Positions 12,801-27,400 of a stretch of 64,000 nt of DNA are shown here, piece by piece. Origin of the DNA: Galeruca laticollis (lineage: Eukaryota; Arthropoda; Insecta; Coleoptera; Chrysomelidae). The stretch covers positions 48,739,731 to 48,803,730 of the forward strand of contig OY998180.1 of the NCBI GenBank assembly GCA_963921935.1, in the 5' to 3' direction. Below the pieces are notes generated by a model. It searched no databases, was not told the DNA's origin, and saw only the letters and a list, made by a program, of their open reading frames with translations. Made by a program: the position numbers and the translations under genes. Each line of letters opens with the position of its first letter. Positions within the stretch are counted from its first letter, which is position 1.

Positions 12801-13391
12801 CGGTTTCCTTGAGTTTTTTTATGTACGGCCCCAAATTTTCATAATTTTATCATAAACTTGAAATTTTTCTCACGTATGGACTTTGACAAAATTTCAGAGA
12901 AAATGCGATGATTCTGGATCTTGGGTCACTCTGTTATATAAGAAACGGGAAGACATGGAGACTTCATTTTCGGGATAGAACATATACGAAGCGTGAAATC
13001 TCAAAAAAATACACAAAATAAAAAATTCCCTTTCGGGGGTGGTTTTTTTGGGGAGTGGCTACCCTTATTTTTGGAAAAAATGAAATTCCAACGACGTCAT
13101 CGGTTTCCTTGAGTTTTTTTATGTACGGCCCTCAATTTTCACAGTTTTATCTTAAACTTGAAATTTTTCTTAAGTCTGGACATTGACAAATTTTCAAAGA
13201 ATATACGTTGATTCTGGATCTTGGGTCACTCTGTTATAAAAGAAACGGGAAGACATGGAGACTTCATTTTCGGGATAGAGCATATACGATCCGTGAAATC
13301 TCAAAAAAATACACTAAATAAAAAATTCCCTTTCGGGGGTGGTTTTTTGGGGGGTGGCTACCCTTATTTTTGGAAAAAATAAAATTCCAAC

Positions 13392-16300
13392 GACGTCATC
13401 GGTTTCCTTGAGTTTTTTTATGTACGGCCCTAAATTTTCATAATTTTATCATAAACTTGAAATTTTTCTCACGTATGGACATTGACAAAATTTCAGAGAA
13501 AATGCGATGATCCTGGATCTTGGGTCACTCTGTTATATAAGAAACGGGAAGACATGGGGACCTCATTTTCGGGATAGAGCATATACGATGCGTGAAATCT
13601 CAAAAAATTACACTAAGTAAGAAATTCCCTTTCGGGGGTGGCTACCGTTATTTTTGGAAAAAATGAAATTCCAACGACGTCATCGGTTTCCTTAAGTTTT
13701 TTTATGTAGGGCCCTCAATTTTCACAATTTTATCTTAAACTTGAAATTTTTCTTAAGTATGGACATTGACAAATTTTCAAAGAAAATGCGATGATTCTGG
13801 ATCTTGGGTCACTCTGTTATATAAGAAACTGGAAGACAAGGAGACTTCATTTTCGGGATAGGGCATATACGATGCGTGAAATGTCAAAAAAATACACAAA
13901 ATAAAAAATTCCCTTTCGGGGGTGGTTTTTTTGGGGGGTGGCCACCCTTATTTTCGAAAAAAATGAAATTCCAACGACGTCATCGGTTTCCTTGAGTTTT
14001 TTTATGTACGGCCCTAAATTTTCATAATTTTATCATAAACTTGAAATTTTTCTTAAGTATGGACATTGACAAATTTTCAGAGAAAATGCGTTGATTCTGG
14101 ATCTTGGGTCACTCTGTTATATAAGAAACTGGAAGACTTGGAGACTTCATTTTCGGTATAGAGCATATACGATGCGTGAAATCTCAAAAAATTCACTAAA
14201 TAAAAAATTCCCTTTCGGGGGTGGTTTTTTTGGGGGGGTGGCTACCCTTATTTTTGGAAAAAATGAAATTCCAACGACGTCATCGGTTTCCTTGTATTTT
14301 TTTTTGTACGGCCCTCAATTTTCACAGTTTTATCTTAAATTTGAAATTTTTCTTAAGTATGGACATTGACAAATTTTCAAAGAGTATACGTTGATTCTGG
14401 ATCTTGGGTCACTCTGTTATATAAGAAACGGGAAGACATGGAGACTTCATTTTCGGGATAGAGCATATACGATTCGTGAAATCTCAAAAAAATACACTAA
14501 ATAAAAAATTCCCTTTCGGGGGTGGTTTTTTGGGGGGTGGCTACCCTTATTTTTGGAAAAAATGAAATTCCAACGACGTCATCGGTTTCCTTGAGTTTTT
14601 TTATGTACGGCCCTAAATTTTCATATTTTTATCATAAACTTGAAATTTTTCTCACGTATGGACATTGACAAAATTTCAGAGAAAATGCGATGATTCTGGA
14701 TCTTGGGTCACTCTGTTATATAAGAAACGGGAAGACATGGAGACTTCATTTTCGGGATAGAGCATATACGATGCGTGAAATCTCAAAAAATTACACTAAG
14801 TAAGAAATTCCCTTTCGGGGGTGGCTACCGTTATTTTTGGAAAAAATGAAATTCCAACGACGTCATCGGTTTCCTTAAGTTTTTTTATGTAGGGCCCTCA
14901 ATTTTCACAATTTTATCTTAAACTTGAAATTTTTCTTAAGTATGGACATTGACAAATTTTCAAAGAAAATGCGATGATTCTGGATCTTGGGTCACTCTGT
15001 TATATAAGAAACTGGAAGACAAGGAGACTTCATTTTCGGGATAGGGCATATACGATGCGTGAAATGTCAAAAAAATACACAAAATAAAAAATTCCCTTTC
15101 GGGGGTGGTTTTTTTGGGGGGTGGCCACCCTTATTTTCGAAAAAAATGAAATTCCAACGACGTCATCGGTTTCCTTGAGTTTTTTTATGTACGGCCCTAA
15201 ATTTTCATAATTTTATCATAAACTTGAAATTTTTCCTAAGTATGGACATTGACAAAATTTCAGAGAAAATGCGATGATTCTGGATCTTGGGTCACTCTGT
15301 TATATAAGAAACTGGAAGACAAGGAGACTTCATTTTCGGTATAGAGCATATACGATGCGTGAAATCTCAAAAAATTCACTAAATAAAAAATTGCCTTTCG
15401 GGGGTGCCTACCCTTATTTTTGGAAAAAATGTAATTCCAACGACGTCATCGGTTTCCTTGAGTTTTTTTATGTACGGCCCTTAATTTTCACAGTTTCATC
15501 TTAAACTTGAAATTTTTCTTAAGTATGGACATTGACAAATTTTCAAAGAATATGCGTTGATTCTGGATCTTGGGTCACTCTGTTATATAAGAAACTGGAA
15601 GACTTGGACACTTCATTTTCGGTATAGAGCATATACGATGCGTGAAATCTCAAAAAATACACTAAATAAAAAATTGCCTTTCGGGGGTGGCTACCCTTAT
15701 TTTTGGAAAAAATGAAATTCCAACGACGTCATCGGTTTCCTTGAGTTTTTTATGTACGGCCCTAAATTTTCATAATTTTATCATAAACTTGAAATTTTTC
15801 TCACGTATGGACTTTGACAAAATTTCAGAGAAAATGCGATGATTCTGAATCTTGAGTCACTCTGTTATACAAGAAACGGGAAGACATGGAGACTTCATTT
15901 TCGGGATAGAGCATATACGATGCGTGAAATGTCAAAATAATACGCAAAATAAAAAATTCCCTTTCGGGGGTGGTTTTTTGGGGGGTGGCTACCCTTATTT
16001 TTGGAAAAAATGAAATTCCAACGACGTCATCGGTTTCCTTGAGTTTTTTTATGTACGGCCCTCAATTTTCACAGTTTTATCTTAAACTTGAAATTTTTCT
16101 CACGTATGGACATTGACAAAATTTCAGAGAAAATGCGATGATTCTGGATCTTGGGTCACTCTGTTATATAAGAAACGGGAAGACATGGAGACTTCATTTT
16201 CGGGATAGAGCATATACGATGCGTGAAATCTCAAAAAATTACACTAAGTAAGAAATTCCCTTTCGGGGGTGGCTACCGTTATTTTTGGAAAAAATGAAAT

Positions 16301-17470
16301 TCCAACGACGTCATCGGTTTCCTTAAGTTTTTTTATGTAGGGCCCTCAATTTTCACAATTTTATCTTAAACTTGAAATTTTTCTTAAGTATGGACATTGA
16401 CAAATTTTCAAAGAAAATGCGATGATTCTGGATCTTGGGTCACTCTGTTATATAAGAAACTGGAAGACAAGGAGACTTCATTTTCGGGATAGGGCATATA
16501 CGATGCGTGAAATGTCAAAAAAATACACAAAATAAAAAATTCCCTTTCGGGGGTGGTTTTTTTGGGGGGTGGCCACCCTTATTTTCGAAAAAAATGAAAT
16601 TCCAACGACGTCATCGGTTTCCTTGAGTTTTTTTATGTACGGCCCTAAATTTTCATAATTTTATCATAAACTTGAAATTTTTCCTAAGTATGGACATTGA
16701 CAAAATTTCAGAGAAAATGCGATGATTCTGGATCTTGGGTCACTCTGTTATATAAGAAACTGGAAGACAAGGAGACTTCATTTTCGGTATAGAGCATATA
16801 CGATGCGTGAAATCTCAAAAAATTCACTAAATAAAAAATTGCCTTTCGGGGGTGCCTACCCTTATTTTTGGAAAAAATGTAATTCCAACGACGTCATCGG
16901 TTTCCTTGAGTTTTTTTATGTACGGCCCTAAATTTTCATAATTTTATCATAAACTTGAAATTTTTCTTAAGTATGGACATTGACAAAATTTCAGAGAAAA
17001 TGCGATGATTCTGGATCTTGGGTCACTCTGTTATATAAGAAACGGGAAGACATGGAGACTTTATTCGGGATAGAGCATATACGATGCGTGAAATCTCAAA
17101 AAATTACACTAAGTAAGAAATTCCCTTTCGAGGGTGGTTATTTTGGTGGGTGGCCACCCTAATTTTTGAAAAAAATGAAATTCCAACGACGTCATCGGTC
17201 TCCTTGTGTTTTTTTATGTACGGCCCTAAATTTTCATAATTTTATCATAAACTTGAAATTTTTCTCACGTATGGACTTTGACAAAATTTCAGAGAAAATG
17301 CGATGATTCTGGATCTTGGGTCACTCTGTTATATAAGAAACGGGAAGTCTTGGAGACTTCATTTTCGGTATAGAGCATATACGATGCGTGAAATCTCAAA
17401 AAATACACTAAATAAAAAATTGCCTTTCGGGGGTGGCTACCCTTATTTTTGGAAAAAATGAAATTCCAAC
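13392..17470. repeat. Satellite domain 2 (monomers 46-59), enriched in 283-bp units
   Basis: Monomer starts: 13392, 13676, 13976, 14276, 14575, 14859, 15159, 15442, 15725, 16023, 16307, 16607, 16890, 17188. Marker GGCTACCGTT at 13640, 14823 and 16271 gives duplications of 1183 bp (4 monomers) and 1448 bp (5 monomers). Six of the fourteen units lack 16 bp in the G-rich island. A GTGCCTACCC variant with ATGTAATTCC marks 15405 and 16853, also 1448 bp apart. Confidence 0.88.
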
Positions 17471-17736
17471 GACGTCATCGGTTTCCTTGAGTTTTTTATG
17501 TACGGCCCTAAATTTTCATAATTTTATCATAAACTTGAAATTTTTCTCACGTATGGACTTTGACAAAATTTCAGAGAAAATGCGATGATTCTGGATCTTG
17601 AGTCACTCTGTTATAAAAGAAACGGGAAGACATGGAGACTTCATTCTCGGGATAGAGCATATACGATCCGTGAAATCTCAAAAAAATACACTAAATAAAA
17701 AATTCCCTTTCGGGGGTGGTTTTTTGAAATTCCAAC
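17471..17736. repeat. Representative monomer with a ~32-bp deletion
   Basis: GGGTGGTTTTTT is joined straight to GAAATTCC, removing the second G run, ACCCTTATTTTT and the A-tract. Nine units (265-267 bp) carry this exact junction, ending at 17736, 20364, 21230, 23271, 24136, 25881, 26747, 32298 and 42326. In eight of the nine the next monomer begins with CATCGTTTTCC, so the deletion and that substitution travel together. Confidence 0.92.
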
Positions 17737-20700
17737 GACGTCATCGTTTTCCTTGAATTTTTTTATGTACGGCCCTCAATTTTCACAGTATTATCTTAAA
17801 CTTGAAATTTTTCTCAAGTATGGACATTGACAAATTTTCAAAGAATATGCGTTGATTCTGGATCTTGGGTCACTCTGTTATATAAGAAACTGGAAGACAT
17901 GGGGACTTCATTTTCGGGATAGGGCATATACGATGCGTGAAATGTCAAAAAAATACATAAAATAAAAAATTCCCTTTCGGGTGTGGTTTTTTTGGGGGGT
18001 GGCCACCCTTATTTTCGAAAAAAATGAAATTCCAACGACGTCATCGGTTTCCTTGAGTTTTTTTATGTACGGCCCTAAATTTTCATAATTTTATCATAAA
18101 CTTGAAATTTTTCTTAAGTATGGACATTGACAAAATTTCAGAGAAAATGCGATGATTCTGGATCTTGGGTCACTCTGTTATATAAGAAACTGGAAGACAA
18201 GGAGACTTCATTTTCGGGATAGGGCATATACGATGCGTGAAATGTCAAAAAAATACACAAAATAAAAAATTCCCTTTCGGGGGTGGTTTTTTTGGGGGGT
18301 GGCCACCCTTATTTTCGAAAAAAATGAAATTCCAACGACGTCATCGGTTTCCTTGAGTTTTTTTATGTACGGCCCTAAATTTTCATAATTTTATCATAAA
18401 CTTGAAATTTTTCTTAAGTATGGACATTGACAAAATTTCAGAGAAAATGCGATGATTCTGGATCTTGGGTCACTCTGTTATATAAGAAACTGGAAGACAA
18501 GGAGACTTCATTTTCGGTATAGAGCATATACGATGCGTGAAATCTCAAAAAATTCACTAAATAAAAAATTGCCTTTCGGGGGTGCCTACCCTTATTTTTG
18601 GAAAAAATGTAATTCCAACGACGTCATCGTTTTCCTTGAATTTTTTTATGTACGGCCCTCAATTTTCACAGTATTATCTTAAACTTGAAATTTTTCTTAA
18701 GTATGGACATTGACAAATTTTCAAAGAATATGCGTTGATTCTGGATCTTGGGTCACTCTGTTATATAAGAAACTCGAAGACAAGGAGACTTCATTTTCGG
18801 GATAGGGCATATACGATGCGTGAAATGTCAAAAAAATACATAAAATAAAAAATTCCCTTTCGGGTGTGGTTTTTTTGGGGGGTGGCCACCCTTATTTTCG
18901 AAAAAAATGAAATTCCAACGACGTCATCGGTTTCCTTGAGTTTTTTTATGTACGGCCCTAAATTTTCATAATTTTATCATAAACTTGAAATTTTTCTTAA
19001 GTATGGACATTGACAAAATTTCAGAGAAAATGCGATGATTCTGGATCTTGGGTCACTCTGTTATATAAGAAACGGGAAGACATGGAGACTTCATTCGGGA
19101 TAGAGCATATACGATGCGTGAAATCTCAAAAAATTACACTAAGTAAGAAATTCCCTTTCGAGGGTGGTTATTTTGGTGGGTGGCCACCCTAACTTTTGAA
19201 AAAAATGAAATTCCAACGACGTCATCGGTTTCCTTGAGTTTTTTATGTACGGCCCTAAATTTTCATAATTTTATCATAAACTTGAAATTTTTCTCACGTA
19301 TGGACTTTGACAAAATTTCAGAGAAAATGCGATGATTCTGGATCTTGGGTCACTCTGTTATATAAGAAACGGGAAGTCTTGGAGACTTCATTTTCGGTAT
19401 AGAGCATATACGATGCGTGAAATCTCAAAAAATACACTAAATAAAAAATTGCCTTTCGGGGGTGGCTACCGTTATTTTTGGAAAAAATGAAATTCCAACG
19501 ACGTCATCGGTTTCCTTGAGTTTTTTTATGTACGGCCCTCGATTTTCACAATTTTATATTAAACTTGAAATTTTTCTTAAGTATGGACATTGACAAATTT
19601 TCAAAGAATATGCGTTGATTCTGGATCTTGGGTCACTCTGTTATATAAGAAAGTGGAAGACATGGAGACTTCATTTTCGGGATAGGGCATATACGATGCG
19701 TGAAATGTCAAAAAAATACACAAAATAAAAAATTCCCTTTCGGGTGTGGTTTTTTTGGGGGGTGGCCACCCTTATTTTCGAAAAAAATGAAATTCCAACG
19801 ACGTCATCGGTTTCCTTGAGTTTTTTTATGTACGGCCCTAAATTTTCATAATTTTATCATAAACTTGAAATTTTTCTTAAGTATGGACATTGACAAAATT
19901 TCAGAGAAAATGCGATGATTCTGGATCTTGGGTCACTCTGTTATATAAGAAACGGGAAGACATGGAGACTTCATTCGGGATAGAGCATATACGATGCGTG
20001 AAATCTCAAAAAATTACACTAAGTAAGAAATTCCCTTTCGAGGTTGGTTATTTTGGTGGGTGGCCACCCTAATTTTTGAAAAAAATGAAATTCCAACGAC
20101 GTCATCGGTTTCCTTGAGTTTTTTTATGTACGGCCCTAAATTTTCATAATTTTATCATAAACTTGAAATTTTTCTCACGTATGGACTTTGACAAAATTTC
20201 AGAGAAAATGCGATGATTCTGGATCTTGAGTCACTCTGTTATAAAAGAAACGGGAAGACATGGAGACTTCATTCTCGGGATAGAGCATATACGATCCGTG
20301 AAATCTCAAAAAAATACACTAAATAAAAAATTCCCTTTCGGGGGTGGTTTTTTGAAATTCCAACGACGTCATCGTTTTCCTTGAATTTTTTTATGTACGG
20401 CCCTCAATTTTCACAGTATTATCTTAAACTTGAAATTTTTCTCAAGTATGGACATTGACAAATTTTCAAAGAATATGCGTTGATTCTGGATCTTGGGTCA
20501 CTCTGTTATATAAGAAACTGGAAGACATGGGGACTCCATTTTCGGGATAGAGCATATACGATGCGTGAAATGTCAAAAAAATACACAAAATAAAAAATTC
20601 CTGTTCGGGGGTGGTTTTTTTGGAGGGTGGCCACCCTTATTTTTGAAAAAAATGAAATTCCAACGACGTCATCGGTTTCCTTGAGTTTTTTTATGTACGG

Positions 20701-23571
20701 CCCTAAATTTTCATAATTTTATCATAAACTTAAAATTTTTCTTAAGTATGGACATTGACAAAATTTCAAAGAATATGCGTTGATTCTGGATCTTGGGTCA
20801 CTCTGTTATATAAGAAACTGGAAGACATGGGGACTCCATTTTCGGGATAGAGCATATACGATGCGTGAAATGTCAAAAAAATACACAAAATAAAAAATTC
20901 CTGTTCGGGGGTGGTTTTTTTGGAGGGTGGCCACCCTTATTTTTGAAAAAAATGAAATTCCAACGACGTCATCGGTTTCCTTGAGTTTTTTATGTACGGC
21001 CCTAAATTTTCATAATTTTATCATAAACTTGAAATTTTTCTCACGTATGGACTTTGACAAAATTTCAGAGAAAATGCGATGATTCTGGATCTTGAGTCAC
21101 TCTGTTATAAAAGAAACGGGAAGACATGGAGACTTCATTCTCGGGATAGAGCATATACGATCCGTGAAATCTCAAAAAAATACACTAAATAAAAAATTCC
21201 CTTTCGGGGGTGGTTTTTTGAAATTCCAACGACGTCATCGTTTTCCTTGAATTTTTTTATGTACGGCCCTCAATTTTCACAGTATTATCTTAAACTTGAA
21301 ATTTTTCTCAAGTATGGACATTGACAAATTTTCAAAGAATATGCGTTGATTCTGGATCTTGGGTCACTCTGTTATATAAGAAACTGGAAGACATGGGGAC
21401 TCCATTTTCGGGATAGAGCATATACGATGCGTGAAATGTCAAAAAAATACACAAAATAAAAAATTCCTGTTCAAGGGTGGTTTTTTTGGAGGGTGGCCAC
21501 CCTTATTTTTGAAAAAAATGAAATTCCAACGACGTCATCGGTTTCCTTGAGTTTTTTTATGTACGGCCCTAAATTTTCATAATTTTATCATAAACTTGAA
21601 ATTTTTCTTAAGTATGGACATTGACAAAATTTCAGAGAAAATGCGATGATTCTGGATCTTGGGTCACTCTGTTATATAAGAAACGGGAAGACATGGAGAC
21701 TTCATTCGGGATAGAGCATATACGATGCGTGAAATCTCAAAAAATTACACTAAGTATGAAATTCCCTTTCGAGGGTGGTTATTTTGGTGGGTGGCCACCC
21801 TAATTTTTGAAAAAAATGAAATTCCAACGACGTCATCGGTTTCCTTGAGTTTTTTTATGTACGGCCCTAAATTTTCATAATTTTATCATAAACTTGAAAT
21901 TTTTCTCACGTATGGACTTTGACAAAATTTCAGAGAAAATGCGATGATTCTGGATCTTGGGTCACTCTGTTATATAAGAAACGGGAAGTCTTGGAGACTT
22001 CATTTTCGGTATAGAGCATATACGATGCGTGAAATCTCAAAAAATACACTAAATAAAAAATTGCCTTTCGGGGGTGGCTACCCTTATTTTTGGAAAAAAT
22101 GAAATTCCAACGACGTCATCGGTTTCCTTGAGTTTTTTTATGTACGGCCCTAAATTTTCATAATTTTATCATAAACTTGAAATTTTTCTTAAGTATGGAC
22201 ATTGACAAAATTTCAGAGAAAATGCGATGATTCTGGATCTTGGGTCACTCTGTTATATAAGAAACGGGAAGACATGGAGACTTTATTCGGGATAGAGCAT
22301 ATACGATGCGTGAAATCTCAAAAAATTACACTAAGTAAGAAATTCCCTTTCGAGGGTGGTTATTTTGGTGGGTGGCCACCCTAACTTTTGAAAAAAATGA
22401 AATTCCAACGACGTCATCGGTTTCCTTGAGTTTTTTATGTACGGCCCTAAATTTTCATAATTTTATCATAAACTTGAAATTTTTCTCACGTATGGACTTT
22501 GACAAAATTTCAGAGAAAATGCGATGATTCTGGATCTTGGGTCACTCTGTTATATAAGAAACGGGAAGACATGGAGACTTCATTCGGGATAGAGCATATA
22601 CGATGCGTGAAATCTCAAAAAATTACACTAAGTATGAAATTCCCTTTCGAGGGTGGTTATTTTGGTGGGTGGCCACCCTAATTTTTGAAAAAAATGAAAT
22701 TCCAACGACGTCATCGGTTTCCTTGAGTTTTTTTATGTACGGCCCTAAATTTTCATAATTTTATCATAAACTTGAAATTTTTCTCACGTATGGACTTTGA
22801 CAAAATTTCAGAGAAAATGCGATGATTCTGGATCTTGGGTCACTCTGTTATATAAGAAACGGGAAGACATGGAGACTTCATTCGGGATAGAGCATATACG
22901 ATGCGTGAAATCTCAAAAAATTACACTAAGTATGAAATTCCCTTTCGAGGGTGGTTATTTTGGTGGGTGGCCACCCTAATTTTTGAAAAAAATGAAATTC
23001 CAACGACGTCATCGGTTTCCTTGAGTTTTTTTATGTACGGCCCTAAATTTTCATAATTTTATCATAAACTTGAAATTTTTCTCACGTATGGACTTTGACA
23101 AAATTTCAGAGAAAATGCGATGATTCTGGATCTTGAGTCACTCTGTTATAAAAGAAACGGGAAGACATGGAGACTTCATTCTCGGGATAGAGCATATACG
23201 ATCCGTGAAATCTCAAAAAAATACACTAAATAAAAAATTCCCTTTCGGGGGTGGTTTTTTGAAATTCCAACGACGTCATCGTTTTCCTTGAATTTTTTTA
23301 TGTACGGCCCTCAATTTTCACAGTATTATCTTAAACTTGAAATTTTTCTCAAGTATGGACATTGACAAATTTTCAAAGAATATGCGTTGATTCTGGATCT
23401 TGGGTCACTCTGTTATATAAGAAACTGGAAGACATGGGGACTTCATTTTCGGGATAGGGCATATACGATGCGTGAAATGTCAAAAAAATACATAAAATAA
23501 AAAATTCCCTTTCGGGTGTGGTTTTTTTGGGGGGTGGCCACCCTTATTTTCGAAAAAAATGAAATTCCAAC

Positions 23572-24476
23572 GACGTCATCGGTTTCCTTGAGTTTTTTTA
23601 TGTACGGCCCTAAATTTTCATAATTTTATCATAAACTTGAAATTTTTCTTAAGTATGGACATTGACAAAATTTCAGAGAAAATGCGATGATTCTGGATCT
23701 TGGGTCACTCTGTTATATAAGAAACTGGAAGACAAGGAGACTTCATTTTCGGGATAGGGCATATACGATGCGTGAAATGTCAAAAAAATACACAAAATAA
23801 AAAATTCCCTTTCGGGGGTGGTTTTTTTGGGGGGTGGCCACCCTTATTTTCGAAAAAAATGAAATTCCAACGACGTCATCGGTTTCCTTGAGTTTTTTTA
23901 TGTACGGCCCTAAATTTTCATAATTTTATCATAAACTTGAAATTTTTCTTAAGTATGGACATTGACAAAATTTCAGAGAAAATGCGATGATTCTGGATCT
24001 TGGGTCACTCTGTTATATAAGAAACGGGAAGACATGGAGACTTCATTCGGGATAGAGCATAGACGATGCGTGAAATCTCAAAAAAATACACTAAATAAAA
24101 AATTCCCTTTCGGGGGTGGTTTTTTGAAATTCCAACGACGTCATCGTTTTCCTTGAATTTTTTTATGTACGGCCCTCAATTTTCACAGTATTATCTTAAA
24201 CTTGAAATTTTTCTTAAGTATGGACATTGACAAATTTTCAAAGAATATGCGTTGATTCTGGATCTTGGGTCACTCTGTTATATAAGAAACTCGAAGACAA
24301 GGAGACTTCATTTTCGGGATAGGGCATATACGATGCGTGAAATGTCAAAAAAATACATAAAATAAAAAATTCCCTTTCGGGTGTGGTTTTTTTGGGGGGT
24401 GGCCACCCTTATTTTCGAAAAAAATGAAATTCCAACGACGTCATCGGTTTCCTTGAGTTTTTTTATGTACGGCCCT
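23572..24476. repeat. Three-monomer block also present 18.2 kb downstream (copy 1)
   Basis: This 905-bp block matches 41762-42666 base for base except for one substitution that I found (T here, C at 41822). It includes three unusual variants together: GCATAGACGATG, the 32-bp internal deletion ending at 24136, and ACTCGAAGACAAGG. Flanks on both sides differ between the copies. Confidence 0.9.
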
Positions 24477-27400
24477 AAATTTTCATAATTTTATCATAAA
24501 CTTGAAATTTTTCTTAAGTATGGACATTGACAAAATTTCAGAGAAAATGCGATGATTCTGGATCTTGGGTCACTCTGTTATATAAGAAACGGGAAGACAT
24601 GGAGACTTCATTCGGGATAGAGCATATACGATGCGTGAAATCTCAAAAAATTACACTAAGTAAGAAATTCCCTTTCGAGGGTGGTTATTTTGGTGGGTGG
24701 CCACCCTAACTTTTGAAAAAAATGAAATTCCAACGACGTCATCGGTTTCCTTGAGTTTTTTATGTACGGCCCTAAATTTTCATAATTTTATCATAAACTT
24801 GAAATTTTTCTCACGTATGGACTTTGACAAAATTTCAGAGAAAATGCGATGATTCTGGATCTTGGGTCACTCTGTTATATAAGAAACGGGAAGTCTTGGA
24901 GACTTCATTTTCGGTATAGAGCATATAAGATGCGTGAAATCTCAAAAAATACACTAAATAAAAAATTGCCTTTCGGGGGTGGCTACCGTTATTTTTGGAA
25001 AAAATGAAATTCCAACGACGTCATCGGTTTCCTTGAGTTTTTTCATGTACGGCCCTCGATTTTCACAATTTTATATTAAACTTGAAATTTTTCTTAAGTA
25101 TGGACATTGACAAATTTTCAAAGAATATGCGTTGATTCTGGATCTTGGGTCACTCTGTTATATAAGAAAGTGGAAGACATGGAGACTTCATTTTCGGGAT
25201 AGGGCATATACGATGCGTGAAATGTCAAAAAAATACACAAAATAAAAAATTCCCTTTCGGGTGTGGTTTTTTTGGGGGGTGGCCACCCTTATTTTCGAAA
25301 AAAATGAAATTCCAACGACGTCATCGGTTTCCTTGAGTTTTTTTATGTACGGCCCTAAATTTTCATAATTTTATCATAAACTTGAAATTTTCCTTAAGTA
25401 TGGACATTGACAAAATTTCAGAGAAAATGCGATGATTCGGGATCTTTGGTCACTCTGTTATATAAGAAACGGGAAGACATGGAGACTTCATTCGGGATAG
25501 AGCATATACGATGCGTGAAATCTCAAAAAATTACACTAAGTAAGAAATTCCCTTTCGAGGGTGGTTATTTTGGTGGGTGGCCACCCTAATTTTTGAAAAA
25601 AATGAAATTCCAACGACGTCATCGGTTTCCTTGAGTTTTTTTATGTACGGCCCTAAATTTTCATAATTTTATCATAAACTTGAAATTTTTCTCACGTATG
25701 GACTTTGACAAAATTTCAGAGAAAATGCGATGATTCTGGATCTTGAGTCACTCTGTTATAAAAGAAACGGGAAGACATGGAGACTTCATTCTCGGGATAG
25801 AGCATATACGATCCGTGAAATCTCAAAAAAATACACTAAATAAAAAATTCCCTTTCGGGGGTGGTTTTTTGAAATTCCAACGACGTCATCGTTTTCCTTG
25901 AATTTTTTTATGTACGGCCCTCAATTTTCACAGTATTATCTTAAACTTGAAATTTTTCTCAAGTATGGACATTGACAAATTTTCAAAGAATATGCGTTGA
26001 TTCTGGATCTTGGGTCACTCTGTTATATAAGAAACTGGAAGACATGGGGACTTCATTTTCGGGATAGAGCATATACGATGCGTGAAATGTCAAAAAAATA
26101 CACAAAATAAAAAATTCCTGTTCGGGGGTGGTTTTTTTGGAGGGTGGCCACCCTTATTTTTGAAAAAAATGAAATTCCAACGACGTCATCGGTTTCCTTG
26201 AGTTTTTTTATGTACGGCCCTAAATTTTCATAATTTTATCATAAACTTGAAATTTTTCTCACGTATGGACCTTGACAAAATTTCAGAGAAAATGCCATGA
26301 TTCTGGATCATGGGTCACTCTGTTATAAAAGAAACGGGAAGACATGGAGACTTCATTCTCGGGATAGAGCATATTCGATCCGTGAAATCTCAAAAAAATA
26401 CACTAAATAGAAAATTCCCTTTCGGGGGTGGTTTTTTGGGGGGTGGCTACCCTTATTTTTGGAAAAAATGAAATTCCAACGACGTCATCGGTTTCCTTGA
26501 GTTTTTTTATGTACGGCCCTCAATTTTCACAGTTTTATCTTAAACTTGAAATTTTTCTTAAGTCTGGACATTGACAAATTTTCAAAGAATATACGTTGAT
26601 TCTGGATCTTGGGTCACTCTGTTATAAAAGAAAGGGGAAGACATGGAGACTTCATTTTCGGGATAGAGCATATACGATCCATGAAATCTCAAAAAAATAC
26701 ACTAAATAAAAAATTCCCTTTCGGGGGTGGTTTTTTGAAATTCCAACGACGTCATCGTTTTCCTTGAATTTTTTTATGTACGCCCCTCAATTTTCACAGT
26801 ATTATCTTAAACTTGAAATTTTTCTCAAGTATGGACATTGACAAATTTTCAAAGAATATGCGTTGATTCTGGATCTTGGGTCACTCTGTTATATAAGAAA
26901 CTGGAAGACTTGGAGACTTCATTTTCGGGATAGGGCATATACGATGCGTGAAATGTCAAAAAAATACACAAAATAAAAAATTCCCTTTCGGGGGTGGTTT
27001 TTTTGGAGGGTGGCTACCCTTATTTTTGGAAAAAATGAAATTCCAACGACGTCATCGGTTTCCTTGAGTTTTTTTATGTACGGCCCTGAATTTTCATAAT
27101 TTTATCATAAACTTGAAATTTTTCTTAAGTATGGACATTGACAAAATTTCAGAGAAAATGCGATGATTCTGGATCTTGGGTCACTCTGTTATATAAGAAA
27201 CGGGAAGACATGGAGACTTCATTTTCGGGATAGAGCATATACGATGCGTAAAATCTCAAAAAATTACACTAAGTAATAAATTCTCTTTCGAGGGTGGTTT
27301 TTTTGGTGGGTGGCTACCCGTATTTTTGAAAAAAATGAAATTCCAACGACGTCATCGGTTTCCTTGAGTTTTTTTATGTACGGCCCTAAATTTTCATAAT

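Larger units (their letters stand above)
1..13391. repeat. Satellite domain 1 (monomers 1-45), 1.5- and 5.4-kb HOR
   Basis: Monomer starts: 1, 301, 600, 899, 1198, 1478, 1776, 2073, 2373, 2670, 2967, 3264, 3564, 3864, 4163, 4462, 4761, 5062, 5362, 5661, 5960, 6259, 6558, 6838, 7136, 7435, 7735, 8033, 8332, 8630, 8928, 9228, 9528, 9827, 10126, 10423, 10722, 11023, 11322, 11606, 11903, 12193, 12493, 12793, 13093. A series with rare markers (CATCAG start, GAACATATACGAAGCG, a short monomer with GCATTTCGGG, then GGGTTGCTACCC) occurs at 1-1919 and again at 5062-7279, shifted by 5061 then 5360 bp because one extra monomer (5960-6258) is present in the second copy. A third, more diverged version runs 11322-12792. 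A five-monomer unit of about 1.5 kb repeats at 3564/5062 and at 7136/8630. Confidence 0.9.
17471..26480. repeat. Satellite domain 3 (monomers 60-90), 5.52-kb HOR
   Basis: Monomer starts: 17471, 17737, 18037, 18337, 18620, 18920, 19218, 19500, 19800, 20098, 20365, 20665, 20965, 21231, 21531, 21829, 22112, 22410, 22707, 23005, 23272, 23572, 23872, 24137, 24437, 24735, 25017, 25317, 25615, 25882, 26182. The run 17471-18489 matches 23005-24024 at an offset of 5534-5535 bp. The run 18620 to about 20640 matches 24137 to about 26180 at 5517 bp. In between, 22410-23004 holds consecutive near-identical 297-298-bp units marked by TTCATTCGGG (a 2-bp deletion) and GGTTATTTTGGTGGG, a sign of local single-monomer amplification. 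Confidence 0.88.
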
